Shown here: positions 1 through 9,161 of the stretch, in pieces
Layout: each line of letters opens with the position of its first letter
How positions within the stretch are numbered: position 1 is the first letter of the stretch
Assembly (NCBI GenBank): GCA_036401375.1
Contig: DASWVB010000010.1
Location: forward strand, 1-54,536
From: DASWUZ01 sp036401375
GTDB taxonomy: Bacteria > Acidobacteriota > Terriglobia > Terriglobales > Acidobacteriaceae
DNA: 54,536 nucleotides
Reading direction: 5' to 3'
Translations under genes and position numbers: made by a program
The notes under the pieces: model-generated
What the model was told of the DNA's origin: nothing
The model's database searches: none
What the model saw: the letters and a program-made list of their open reading frames with translations, nothing else

Positions 1-1
1 G

Positions 2-469
2 GAGATGCGCACCCAGTTCGAGCGGGCCGGGGTGTGGGACCTGATGCGCAAGCGGATCGCGGCGGCCAGCTACACCGGGGCGGGCGATCCGCTGCGCATC
101 GACTGCGGCTACCGGCCGAACGGCGTGATCCGGATGTTCCACGCCGTCTCCCTCGAGGGCGATCTTGAGACCGCCAAGGTCCTCGCCTTCAGCATGGAGG
201 CGATGCGGGCCGGGGTCAGACGCGTCGAGGGCGCGACGCTCGAGTTGACGGCGGTGGTCGAGCCGCTGGCCGAGGTCCGCGGCGGGCAGGAGGAGGGCGA
301 CCGGACGGCGCAGTACCGCTTCGCGGTCGAGACCATGGAGTCGCAGACGATCCGCGTGCTCACCACCAGCGACCTGGGCCGGGTGGCCGAGGCGGCGCGC
401 ATCGACCTTCTGCGTCTTTACGTCGTGTATGGAGGTCACGCCTGCAGGGGGCTCTCAACAAGTCCTTGA
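2..469 (+). CDS. 3' part of an uncharacterised gene (possibly DUF3037-type C-terminal region)
   Basis: The reading frame is open to the left edge, so this is probably the 3' part of a longer gene; an internal ATG lies at position 5. About 154 residues are visible. They form a compact alpha/beta-like sequence with the conserved-looking stretches YTGAGDPLRIDCGYRPNG and MFHAVSL, followed by AKVLAFS. From memory this resembles the C-terminal region that follows DUF3037 domains in Acidobacteriota, but this was not confirmed. The last 15 or so residues lead straight into a REP palindrome and look like read-through into repeat-flanking sequence. I assign no function. Confidence 0.5.
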   Translation, partial: EMRTQFERAGVWDLMRKRIAAASYTGAGDPLRIDCGYRPNGVIRMFHAVSLEGDLETAKVLAFSMEAMRAGVRRVEGATLELTAVVEPLAEVRGGQEEGDRTAQYRFAVETMESQTIRVLTTSDLGRVAEAARIDLLRLYVVYGGHACRGLSTSP

Positions 470-480
470 GATTCCCTCAG

Positions 481-533
481 CGGCTGAAGCCGCGCCGATG
501 TCGGCAGGGCTACGGCACGGCTAAAGCCGTGCC
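481..533. repeat. REP-type palindromes
   Basis: A perfect-armed palindrome, GGCACGGCTAAAGCCGTGCC, lies at 514-533, preceded by a weaker relative (GGCTGAAGCCGCGCC) from 482. The same core recurs at 9034, 9142, 9606, 9714 and 22529, so it is a dispersed extragenic palindrome of this genome. It sits just after the stop of the truncated gene. It could form a hairpin at an mRNA 3' end, but it has no U-tract. Confidence 0.75.
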
Positions 534-539
534 CCTTCC

Positions 540-1045
540 AGGACTGGTGGCTTCAAAGACGGCAGCTTCAAGACGGCAGCTTTGAAGACGGCAACTTCAA
601 AGACGACAGCTTTAAAGACAGCAACTTTGACTGCTGCTAGGGTGGAGATTCGCTGAGATCGTAGTCGGAAACCTGCCTCCGCAAGGCCGAGCTCCAAAGC
701 CTTAAGACGGCAGCTTTGGAGACTGCTGCCAGGTGGAGATTCTCTGTTGTTGTTGAAACTCGGCCTCTGCAAGGCCGAGTTCGAAGCTTCAAGACAGCCA
801 CTTTGAAGACTGCGGCTTGGACGGAGATTCGCTGCGGTTGTGGTCGGAACCCTGCCTTTGTGAGGCCGAATTCCAAGCCTTCAAGACCGCCGCCAGGTGG
901 AGGTTCGCTGTTGTTGTCTGAACCCTGCCTCTGCAAGGCCGAGTTTCGAAGCTTCAAGACGGCTGCTTTGAAGACTGCGGCTTAGGCGGAGATTCGCTGC
1001 CGTTGTGGTCGGAAACCTGCCTCTGCGAGGCCGAGTTCCAGTATT
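540..1045. repeat. Degenerate ~76-91 bp tandem repeat zone
   Basis: Five recognisable copies of a core reading roughly GAGATTCGCTGYNGTTGTGG, then CGGAAMCCTGCCTCTGC and AAGGCCGAGTTCC, begin at about 645, 736, 824, 900 and 989. They are separated by short sub-repeats such as CTTCAAGACGGCAGCTTTG. Spacing is 91, 88, 76 and 89 bp. Several open frames cross the zone on both strands, but their peptides are low-complexity (Phe-Lys-Ala-Ala-Val-Leu-type repeats) and I do not call them genes. Confidence 0.7.
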
Positions 1046-1751
1046 CGGGTGGAGCGTTATCACTCCGCGCTTGCACGGCCGTCTACCGGCGGCCTGACGC
1101 CCCATCTAACGGCGTAAATCGCGCGGTGCATATCGCTCGGCCACGTTGACCTGCCAGGCCGGGGAATCAGCCTTCAACGTCAGCAGTTAACGCTTGCGGG
1201 ACGCCAATCGCGACTTCGCCGCTCGCGTTCACATCAGCCATGTGCCCTTGCATCAACCGGCTGCGCTTCGTTAGCCGTCTGCGCGAGCGGCTAGCGCTCA
1301 CCCTGGCACTGGCGCTTGCGTCGGGTGATTAGCGCTGTGGGTAAGCACTCAGCGCCTGCGCGGGCGGGCTCGGTGGTACCTGAGCAATCGACGCTGCACC
1401 CGGGGAGCAGCCCTCCCTATAGCCCAGCTTCTTCTGGAGACCGGGAGCAGCAAGAGGCTCTGCCCAGGCTGTGAATGCCTGAAGACCTGAGGATGTGGGC
1501 CGGGGGCATTTCCGGCGCGATGACTATCTGCCCTGCATCGCTCCCCAATTCCTTATTCGCGAGGCCAGCCTCTGTCGGACCGTCAAGCTGCCAAGCTGCC
1601 AAGCTGTCGACCTGTCAAGCTGCCACGCTGTAAAAGGACGAACTGCAGCCCTGGCTTCGGGCGCGGAACTGTCGAACTGTCAGACTGTCGAATTGCGACC
1701 GCCTCCGGACGCGGCATTGATGATGCCTAAAGCGCAAGAGGATGGCACTTG
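1046..1751. other. Non-coding stretch with short tandem repeats, no gene seen
   Basis: No convincing gene is visible here. At 1581-1632 a short tandem pattern of CAAGCTGC/CTGTCGAC-type octamers occurs, with a related CTGTCGAACTGTCAG pattern near 1670-1695. Together with the upstream repeat zone this makes about 1.3 kb without a supportable coding sequence. Confidence 0.5.
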
Positions 1752-2429
1752 TCAACAGGCGTTTCCGCTCCCGGCACCATTGCCGAGCGCCACAGGGCGC
1801 GGCAGCAGGGGCGTCGCAACCTCCGGGACGATGACCCGGACCACGCTGGCGGCTCCGGCAGAGTGTGCCTCGAGCCGGCGGCGGAGCTCCGCCGCAAGCT
1901 CGGCAATCTGCTGCACCCGGGAGGAAAGCTGCGGGGACGAGAGCTGCGGGGACGAGGCAGCCTCAGCCAGCGCCAGCTGCGACTGCAGCAGGATACCGGC
2001 TACGGTAGTCCGCAACTCGCCCTCAAGCGCAGCCGAGGCGGCGCGCATCGCCAGCCGCTGCTCGTGCTCGCGACGGGCCAGCGCAGAGCGAACGTCGCGC
2101 GCCAGCCGGGAGACGCTCGAGATCGCAAAGTTTGCTTCAAGCACCACCGCCATGCCGCCGTGCCGGCGCATCAGGTCGCTTCCCACGGGGTCTGACTCCG
2201 CCATCGCATCGTCGACGATCATCGCGCTGTAGGTCTGCGTGCGAAGCGCGGCGACCGCCTCCCGCCTGGTACCAACAACAGTGACGGTGAAGCCGATTTG
2301 GACGCCGAGGGCAGCCCCGTAGCCGGCCGCGCCCGCGATCGAGGTGATCATCAGCAGCTTGCCATCGGTCAAGGGGCGCCGGGGCAGCTGAGGCGGCTCG
2401 GCCGGGGTTACAGATTCGTTCAGATTCAT
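1752..2429 (-). CDS. Receiver-like (CheY-like) protein with histidine-less DHp-like C-terminus
   Basis: This 225-residue protein starts at ATG 2429 behind an AGGAG-type ribosome binding site. Residues about 22-120 read like a response-regulator receiver fold: a hydrophobic strand (GKLLMITS), VTVVGTRREAVAAL, then a strand ending in IVDDAM where the phosphoacceptor Asp would lie. The usual acidic pair of strand 1 and the conserved Lys near the end are not obvious, so phosphorylation is doubtful. Residues about 128-190 are helical and resemble a histidine-kinase dimerisation helix pair (ELRTTVAGILLQSQLALAE) with no His at the phosphorylation position. A short internal duplication (SSPQL twice) comes from a 15-bp DNA repeat. 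It lies 99 bp downstream of the NtrC-type gene on the same strand, so a regulatory partner role is inferred. Confidence 0.7.
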   Translation of the reverse strand: MNLNESVTPAEPPQLPRRPLTDGKLLMITSIAGAAGYGAALGVQIGFTVTVVGTRREAVAALRTQTYSAMIVDDAMAESDPVGSDLMRRHGGMAVVLEANFAISSVSRLARDVRSALARREHEQRLAMRAASAALEGELRTTVAGILLQSQLALAEAASSPQLSSPQLSSRVQQIAELAAELRRRLEAHSAGAASVVRVIVPEVATPLLPRPVALGNGAGSGNAC

Positions 2430-2528
2430 AGGTCTCCTCGGAGCACTTGCTGGTTGCGTACTAAGAGCCGGCGTTCATGAGGCTGCGTACTGGAGGCGCT
2501 GACAGATGAGCGTCCGCGCTGCGGGCCT

Positions 2529-4007
2529 TCACGGATTGTTCAGCATCTTGTCGCTGATGCCGTATTCCTTGAGCTTGCGGTAGAGGGTCGTCTTGCCGAT
2601 GCCGAGCAGCCGCGCCGCCGTCAGCTTGTCGCCGTGCAGCTGGCGGATGGTCCCGAGGATGGCCTGCTTCTCCATCTCGGCCAGAGGCGTCACCCCGGGC
2701 GCCAGCTGTCCCTCGACCGGCTCGCCGGGGGCGGTGGTGCGGCGGGTCTGCAGGCGGAAGTCCTGCAGCTGGGTCGGCAGATCGCCAATCTCAAGCAGCG
2801 GGGTCGAGGCCACCGCGCAGGCCCGCTCGATCGAGTTCTCGAGCTCCCGCACGTTTCCCGGCCACTCGTACGCCATCATCGTCTTGAGGGCATCGTCGCT
2901 CAGCCGGTAGGCGAGGTTATTCTCCCGGCTCATGCGCTGGACGAAGTGCGCCGCCAGCAACGGGATGTCCTCGCGCCGGTCGCGCAGCGATGGGATGCGC
3001 AGGTTGACGACGCTCAGCCGGTAGTAGAGGTCCTTGCGGAAGCGCCCGCCCTCGACCATCGCGGCAAGATCGCGGTTGGTCGCGGCCAGGATGCGCACGT
3101 TGATCGCCACCCGGTGGGTCGCGCCGACCGGGCGGATCTCCTTCTCCTGCAGGGCGCGCAGCAGCTTGGCCTGCAGGTCGAGGGGCAGCTCGCCGATCTC
3201 GTCGAGGAAGACGGTCCCACCCTCGGCGGAGGTCAGCAGACCGTCTTTCGAGCGGTTTGCCCCGGTGAAGGCACCCTTGACGTAGCCGAAGAGCTCGCTT
3301 TCGATCAGGGTCGGCACCAGCGAACCGCAATCGACCGGCACAAAGGGTTTGCTGGCGCAGGGGCCGTTCGCGTGGATGGCGCGGGCGACCAGCTCCTTGC
3401 CGGTTCCCGTCTCGCCCAGTATCAGCACCGGGTGAGTGCTCTGCGCCACCTTGCCGAGGATGCGGTAGAGCTTGTCCATCTCAGGGCTGCGGCCGATGAT
3501 GTTGCCGAGACCCTCCGGCGTTCGCAGCCGCTCGCGCAGCCTGCGGCTGGCGACGTCGACCGTTCGGCGCTCGGCGGCCCGCTCGAGCACGGCGGCCAGC
3601 TCTTCGACCGCGAAGGGTTTGGTGAGATAGTCGGTGGCGCCGTTGCGCATGGCCTCGACAGCGGCGGTGACCGAGCTCGAGGCGGTCATCACGATGATCG
3701 CGGTCTCCGGGTGCATGGTCTTGACCTCCTCCAGCAGCTCGAGACCGGCGCTCGAGTGGCCCTTCAGATCGAGCAGCAGGATGTCGACACTGTTACCCCG
3801 CAGGAGGGCCTTGGCGGAGACCAGGCTGTCGAGGGGCTGCGGCAGGTAGCCGAGCGTCCCCGCGATCTCGCAGCAGGCCGAGCGTACCGCCGCGTCCTCG
3901 TCAACCACAAGGATGTGCATGCGCGCTGCCCGGTCGGTCGTGGGTAGAAGGCTGGCCATGGTCTTAGGCGCTGGTGCTGTCGGCGACGTCGAGGGAGTAA
4001 TTAGCAT
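2529..4007 (-). CDS. Sigma-54-dependent response regulator, NtrC/AtoC family
   Basis: This 492-residue protein has the three NtrC-type domains. The receiver (about 30-145) has the acidic pair in VVDED, phosphoacceptor Asp80 in LLLDL and Lys130 in LTKPF. The AAA+ domain (about 170-400) has Walker A GETGTGKE (198-205), the sigma-54 contact loop GAFTGA (245-250), Walker B TVFLDE (265-270) and an arginine-rich sensor region. A Fis-type helix-turn-helix ends the protein (AARLLGIGKTTLYRKLKEYG). It should activate RpoN promoters after phosphorylation. The start at 4007 is supported by an ATGCTAA overlap with the stop of the upstream GHKL-like gene, which suggests translational coupling. In-frame ATGs at 3959 and 3920 would also preserve the receiver. 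No RpoN site could be assigned. Confidence 0.92.
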   Translation of the reverse strand: MLITPSTSPTAPAPKTMASLLPTTDRAARMHILVVDEDAAVRSACCEIAGTLGYLPQPLDSLVSAKALLRGNSVDILLLDLKGHSSAGLELLEEVKTMHPETAIIVMTASSSVTAAVEAMRNGATDYLTKPFAVEELAAVLERAAERRTVDVASRRLRERLRTPEGLGNIIGRSPEMDKLYRILGKVAQSTHPVLILGETGTGKELVARAIHANGPCASKPFVPVDCGSLVPTLIESELFGYVKGAFTGANRSKDGLLTSAEGGTVFLDEIGELPLDLQAKLLRALQEKEIRPVGATHRVAINVRILAATNRDLAAMVEGGRFRKDLYYRLSVVNLRIPSLRDRREDIPLLAAHFVQRMSRENNLAYRLSDDALKTMMAYEWPGNVRELENSIERACAVASTPLLEIGDLPTQLQDFRLQTRRTTAPGEPVEGQLAPGVTPLAEMEKQAILGTIRQLHGDKLTAARLLGIGKTTLYRKLKEYGISDKMLNNP

Positions 4008-5203
4008 TGTACTCGGCTTCCTTCCTGGTGATGTGGGGCCCCGTGATCTGTGGCTCGGTGATCTGAGGCCCGGTGATCTGGGGCCTGGTGACTTGGGTCC
4101 CGGTGATCTGGGGCCTGGTGACTTGGGTCCCGGTGTTCTGGGTCCCGGTGATCTGGAGCCCGATGTTCTGGGGTCTGTTGATGTGCGACCTGATCGCTGC
4201 GCCGGCTGGACGGTCCTTGGGCCATGGTTCCCCCCGTGGTTGCAGAGCCCCTGTCGAGGCTTGTGTCGGACTCCCGGCCGGTCGCCGGGAGCTCGAGTTC
4301 GTAGCCGATGCGGTAGGGGAGGCCATTCACGACCCGAAGCTCCCCACCAGCTGCCTGGGCAAGCGCCCTGACTGCGTTGAGACTGCCAGATTCAGAACTC
4401 TCCGACCGGGAGCTTACATTCTGGGAAATGGCCGACCGGGAGCTCGCCGACTGGGAACTCGCGGGCCTGGGACTGGTGGACCGGGGACTGGTAGACCGGG
4501 GACTGGTAGACCGGGGACTGGTGGACCTGGAAATCGTCTTCCGGGACTCAACGCCACCCGCCTTTGAGTTGACGGAGGCGGAGCCTCCAGTTGCGTGGCC
4601 GGCTTGCGCCCCGTGCGATGATTCGATGTCGCGCCGTCCGGCCCGGCCGAAGACGCAGATGAGAACCGTCTCCTCGACCCCCGCGCCACCCGTTTTCGCC
4701 GGGAGGAGGCCGGATCCTCCGCCGCGCTGCACCGAGATGCGGATGTGCCCCCCACCTCCCACGGTCCGCGCCGCCTCTGCTACCAGCGTCTCGATCATCC
4801 CGCCGAGATCGGCTGCACCCAACGCCAGACAGCCGGAGCCGGCGAGGCATTCAATCTCGAGGCTGAAGGCAGGCACGCCGCTGGCCTGGAGGGTGTACTC
4901 GTCTTCGAAGCGCGTGGCGAACGTATCGTTGAGACTGGCAGCGCCCAGGCTCTCCTGCACGAAGCTATCTGGCACCGAACTGTCTGGCGCGAAGCTGCCT
5001 GGCCCGCATCTGGTTGCGGACTCTCCCAACGCATCGATACGCCCGGCACTCTCTCGACCGCTGAGCTCCGGAGCGGACGACCTGGACGACCGGGACGACC
5101 AGGTCGACCAGGACAACAGCGAACCTCGAGCGCTGGTCGGATCAGGCTGGCCGGTGGAGCTCGGCTGCATTGCGTTGCTGCTGTTGTTCCGGGTAGCTGT
5201 CAA
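4001..5203 (-). CDS. Degenerate GHKL/HATPase-like protein with repeat-rich insert and tail
   Basis: This frame of about 400 residues probably begins at TTG 5203 behind GAGGG; ATG 5170 is an alternative. Residues about 109-160 and 272-306 resemble the two halves of a histidine-kinase ATPase domain: the first half ends in GGHIRISVQ, and the second contains AVRALAQAAGGELRV and ends GYELELPA. The N-box Asn is replaced (IETLVAEAARTV) and no DxGxG is visible, so ATP binding is doubtful. Between the halves lies a Ser-rich linker with four RSTSP units (about 226-245). The C-terminus (about 341-392) is a pentapeptide repeat of the form H-[RQ]-[AD]-P-[DES]. No transmembrane or HisKA segment is seen. 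Its last codons overlap the NtrC-type start, implying that the pair works together. It may be a pseudo-kinase or a decaying gene. Confidence 0.65.
   Translation of the reverse strand: MTATRNNSSNAMQPSSTGQPDPTSARGSLLSWSTWSSRSSRSSAPELSGRESAGRIDALGESATRCGPGSFAPDSSVPDSFVQESLGAASLNDTFATRFEDEYTLQASGVPAFSLEIECLAGSGCLALGAADLGGMIETLVAEAARTVGGGGHIRISVQRGGGSGLLPAKTGGAGVEETVLICVFGRAGRRDIESSHGAQAGHATGGSASVNSKAGGVESRKTISRSTSPRSTSPRSTSPRSTSPRPASSQSASSRSAISQNVSSRSESSESGSLNAVRALAQAAGGELRVVNGLPYRIGYELELPATGRESDTSLDRGSATTGGTMAQGPSSRRSDQVAHQQTPEHRAPDHRDPEHRDPSHQAPDHRDPSHQAPDHRASDHRATDHGAPHHQEGSRVQC
4030..4194. repeat. 15-bp tandem repeat, 11 units, inside the GHKL-like gene
   Basis: Eleven contiguous 15-bp units with consensus GATCTGGGGCCCGGT on the plus strand fill this interval. 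In the minus-strand gene they encode the C-terminal His-containing pentapeptide repeat. The unit length is a multiple of three, so copy-number change keeps the frame and the coupling to the next gene. Confidence 0.9.
4467..4526. repeat. 15-bp tandem repeat, 4 units, inside the GHKL-like gene
   Basis: Four near-identical 15-bp units (CGGGGACTGGTAGAC) encode the RSTSP repeats on the minus strand. They sit within the linker that separates the two ATPase-like halves. The unit sequence differs from the array at 4030, so this is an independent expansion. Confidence 0.88.
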
Positions 5204-5611
5204 GTTTCCCTCATCGCGCTGGAGAAGCAGGCGGGCCTAATTTTCCCGTTCCGGCTTGCGGATGCACTCCTCTGTTGCAGGTCTGGGGCCAAACCGCTCC
5301 GAATCGGCAACTTCCTCAATACAGGGGACTTATCGATGCCTCCGTGGCGCGGTCCTGCTCCGGGCTGTCCCATATCAGAACGCTTCGTAGGGTGCTTCCT
5401 ATCGTAAGTATCAGACTCCAAAGGGCGAATCCGGAAATTCCCGTTCTGGTGCATGAGGAACCGTCTCCCAGTTCGGAACTGCGATCCTTGGAGCACTCCC
5501 ACTGCCCTCCCTCGGAGCCGCATCCCTCTTCCAGCTTCAATTGAGCACGCGTACCTGTGCCCGGCACCTGACACCCGCACCCGCCCCATCGCGCTCCCCT
5601 ACAATAGGGCG
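5204..5611. promoter_or_regulatory. Divergent intergenic region, candidate rph -10 element
   Basis: No gene is seen between the minus-strand GHKL-like gene and rph. A TACAAT hexamer at 5600-5605 lies 6 bp before the rph ATG at 5612, which would place the transcript start at or next to the start codon. No convincing -35 box at normal spacing was found. Confidence 0.35.
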
Positions 5612-6382
5612 ATGACCGCCGACACTCCTCCCTCTGCCGCGTCCCGCCCCGGCCCGCGCTCCGTCTTTCGCGCGGAGGGCCGCGCCGCCGATGCATCCCG
5701 GCCTCTGCTGCTCACACCCGACTACATCAGCATGCCCGAGGGCTCGGTGCTCATCGAGACTGGACACACCCGCGTGCTCTGCAACGCGACCGTCGAGCTG
5801 GGGGTCCCCGGCTGGATGCGGAACAGCGGCCGCGGCTGGGTGACGGCGGAGTATGGAATGCTGCCCCGCGCGACCCTGACCCGCTCGCCGCGGGAGGCCG
5901 AGCGCGGCAAGATCGGCGGGCGCACCCACGAGATCCAGCGGCTCATCGGGCGTTCGCTGCGCGCAGTGGTTGACACGAAGGCGCTCGGGGAACGCACCAT
6001 AGTGCTCGACTGCGACGTGCTGCAGGCTGACGGAGGCACCCGCACCGCGGCCATCACCGGCGCCTGCGCGGCGCTTGCGCTGGCCCTGAACCGGCTGGTC
6101 GCCGCTGGAACCCTGCCCCGCTCCCCGCTGAGGCAGCTGGTAGCCGCCACCAGCGTCGGCATCGTCGAAGGCACGGTCCTGCTCGATCTCGCCTACGAGG
6201 AGGATTCCCAGGCCGCAGTCGACATGAACGTGGTCATGACCGAAGACGGGGCCCTGGTCGAGGTGCAGGCGACCGCGGAGAAGAGCGCCTTTTCCCGCGC
6301 CGAGATGGACAAGATGCTGGACTACGCCGAGGCGGGTATCCGCCAGATGCTGACGGCTCAGCGGGCGATGCTTGCCCGGTAG
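5612..6382 (+). CDS. rph: Ribonuclease PH
   Basis: This 256-residue enzyme is a phosphate-dependent 3'-5' exoribonuclease that trims tRNA precursors and acts as a hexameric ring. Family signatures are visible: VLIETGHTRVLCNATVE near the N-terminus, GRGWVTAEYGMLPRAT, the arginine-rich IGGRTHEIQRLIGRSLRAV with the phosphate-binding region, DCDVLQADGGTRTAAITGA, and LDLAYEEDSQAAVDMNVV with the catalytic aspartates. ATG 5612 gives a length near the usual 240-260 residues; an open extension upstream to 5453 is not supported by similarity. Only a TACAAT box sits just upstream and no clear Shine-Dalgarno, so leaderless translation is possible. Confidence 0.95.
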   Translation: MTADTPPSAASRPGPRSVFRAEGRAADASRPLLLTPDYISMPEGSVLIETGHTRVLCNATVELGVPGWMRNSGRGWVTAEYGMLPRATLTRSPREAERGKIGGRTHEIQRLIGRSLRAVVDTKALGERTIVLDCDVLQADGGTRTAAITGACAALALALNRLVAAGTLPRSPLRQLVAATSVGIVEGTVLLDLAYEEDSQAAVDMNVVMTEDGALVEVQATAEKSAFSRAEMDKMLDYAEAGIRQMLTAQRAMLAR

Positions 6383-6450
6383 ATTTCCTGCTTGGAGGAC
6401 GCGACTGCTGCCTTATACTGTTGCCAGACCTACCTGTACAGGAGAAATTC

Positions 6451-7461
6451 GTGTCGAAGCTGACTAGTGGTAAGCTTGCGGGCCTCAGGGCCGTATCGGA
6501 CGAGCGCGGGGTCATCGCCGCCGCGGCCATGGACCAGCGCGGCTCGCTCAAGACCTCCCTCGCCAAGGAAAAAGGGGTCGCCGAGATGCCTGACTCCGCC
6601 CTCATCGAGTTCAAGGAGCTCGTCACGGACGTGCTCACCAAGCATGCCTCGGCGATCCTGCTCGACCCGGAGTTTGGGCTCCCTGCCTCGAAGCTCCGCC
6701 ACGGCAAGGGCCTGCTGCTGGCCTATGAGAAGACCGGCTACGATGCCGCCACTCCCGGTCGCCTGCCCGACCTGCTCGATGTCTGGTCGGTCGCCCGCCT
6801 CAAAGACGCGGGTGCGGACGCCATCAAGATCCTGCTCTACTACACCCCCTACGAGAAGTCGCACGTCAACGACCTTAAGCAGGCCTGGATCGAGCGTATC
6901 GCCGCCGAGTGCACCGCCTTTGACATCCCTTTCTTCCTCGAACTGATCGGTTACGACGTGCACGGCGAGGGCGAGAAGGGAGTTGGCTACGCGAAGAGGA
7001 AGCCCGAGATCGTCTCCGGCTCGATGTCCGAGTTTGGCAAGAAGAGGTACGGAGTCGACGTGCTCAAGGTTGAGGTGCCCGTGCAGATGGAGTTCGTCTC
7101 CGGCACCAAGGCCTTCAAAGGCGAGGCCGCCTATACCCGCGCCGAGGCCCTGGATCACTTCCGCATGGCAGCCTCGGTCACTCACCTGCCCTTCATCTAT
7201 CTGTCGGCGGGAGTGAGCAATCCGGTCTTCATCGAGACTCTCGAGCTCGCCTGCGAGAGCGGGACGACGTTCAACGGGGTGCTCTGCGGCCGCGCCACCT
7301 GGAAGGACGGCATCGCCATCTACGCCAAGCAGGGAGCGCAGGCGTTCCGCGACTGGCTCGAGTCGACCGGCGTGGAAAACATCGAGAACGTCAACAAGGC
7401 GCTCAGGAGCGCCCACTCCTGGTTCGACAAGGTGGGCGTTACAGCGGGAGCGCTGGTCTAG
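6451..7461 (+). CDS. lacD: LacD-type class I aldolase (tagatose-1,6-bisphosphate aldolase family)
   Basis: This 336-residue protein starts at GTG 6451, six bases after an AGGAG ribosome binding site at 6440-6444. It has the TIM-barrel signatures of LacD-type aldolases: AAAMDQRGSL near the N-terminus, AILLDPEFGLP, DAIKILLYY, and YGVDVLKVEVPVQ, whose lysine is the expected Schiff-base residue. The product cleaves or condenses a ketose bisphosphate with glyceraldehyde-3-phosphate and dihydroxyacetone phosphate. No other lactose or tagatose genes are nearby, so in this organism it may serve as a general ketose-bisphosphate aldolase; the substrate is inferred. It lies 68 bp after rph, possibly cotranscribed. 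Confidence 0.88.
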   Translation: MSKLTSGKLAGLRAVSDERGVIAAAAMDQRGSLKTSLAKEKGVAEMPDSALIEFKELVTDVLTKHASAILLDPEFGLPASKLRHGKGLLLAYEKTGYDAATPGRLPDLLDVWSVARLKDAGADAIKILLYYTPYEKSHVNDLKQAWIERIAAECTAFDIPFFLELIGYDVHGEGEKGVGYAKRKPEIVSGSMSEFGKKRYGVDVLKVEVPVQMEFVSGTKAFKGEAAYTRAEALDHFRMAASVTHLPFIYLSAGVSNPVFIETLELACESGTTFNGVLCGRATWKDGIAIYAKQGAQAFRDWLESTGVENIENVNKALRSAHSWFDKVGVTAGALV

Positions 7462-7693
7462 CCAGCACTTAGCGCGACCATGGAACGAAGGCCCCCGCCG
7501 CCGCAAGCCGGCAGTGGGCTTTCAGACCGTCGAAGAGAGGCGCGAAGATTGAGCCTGCGGCTTTTATGCTGCGCCCCGCTAGCGGGTCTGAAGGACTCGG
7601 CCCTGGGTATGCGGCTGGGGCCGGAGCGGCAGAGTACCCACCCCGGCGAAGCGTGATCCGAGTGGCCCAGTCGTACCCTTTTGGAGATGAGAG

Positions 7694-8713
<1,020 letters not shown>

Positions 8714-8878
8714 GGTCCCTTTTTCTGATGAAACGTGGTCTGTTGCCTAATGGCTTCCTATGCTCTGCCTTCACACTGAAGACATTCTCTGCTAGCAAGT
8801 GAACACAAGCTCTGGCTCATGTCTAAAAGCCTTTTAAAATACGGCATCGTCCGGTCCCGGCACACACTAATGGGGAAA
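8714..8878. other. Upstream region of aroF, no gene
   Basis: No gene is seen in this short AT-richer stretch between aroF and the first repeat array. It would carry the aroF leader or promoter if aroF is not transcribed from aroQ through the repeats. No clear promoter box could be assigned. Confidence 0.3.
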
Positions 8879-9018
8879 TCTCTGCTGCTGGTTGCACACA
8901 GCCTTTGCTTCCTGGTTGCACAACGTCTGCTTCCAGCTTGAAAACAGCCTCCGCTTCCAGTTTGCACACAGCCTCTGCTTCCAGCTTGCACAGAGCCTCT
9001 GCTTCACGGTCGCCAAGG
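8879..9018. repeat. 24-bp tandem repeat array, short copy
   Basis: About six degenerate units of the 24-bp motif CCTCTGCTTCCAGCTTGCACACAG occupy this stretch, with the same consensus as the longer array at 9261. The array is followed by a T8 run and then by a REP pair. All three minus-strand frames are open because the unit is a multiple of three. The peptides are pure repeats (such as VCKLEAEA) and I do not call a gene. Confidence 0.85.
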
Positions 9019-9033
9019 CCTTTTTTTTGAAAG

Positions 9034-9161
9034 GGCACGGCTTCAGCCGTGCCATAGACAGCCGGAACGGAGTGCGGCTTTAGCCGCTGCGGGGGACACT
9101 TTGCCTCAGTGGCTAAAGCCGGATGCCTCTAGCTCATCTGAGGCACGGCTGAAGCCGTGCC
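9034..9161. repeat. REP pair (BIME-like element), copy 1
   Basis: A 128-bp element is bounded by GGCACGGCTTCAGCCGTGCC (9034-9053) and its partner GGCACGGCTGAAGCCGTGCC (9142-9161). Weaker internal palindromes lie around GCGGCTTTAGCCGC and the CTCAGTGGCTAAAGCC stretch. Copy 2 at 9606-9733 has the same length and internal order. Confidence 0.85.

Noticed and set aside
521..985. Several overlapping short frames with Phe-Lys-Ala-Ala-Val-Leu repeats
   Set aside because: They arise from the degenerate tandem repeats and have no supportable translation signals.
2634..3947. 437-codon plus-strand frame opposite the NtrC-type gene
   Set aside because: It is an antisense shadow of a clearly conserved gene caused by high GC at third positions.
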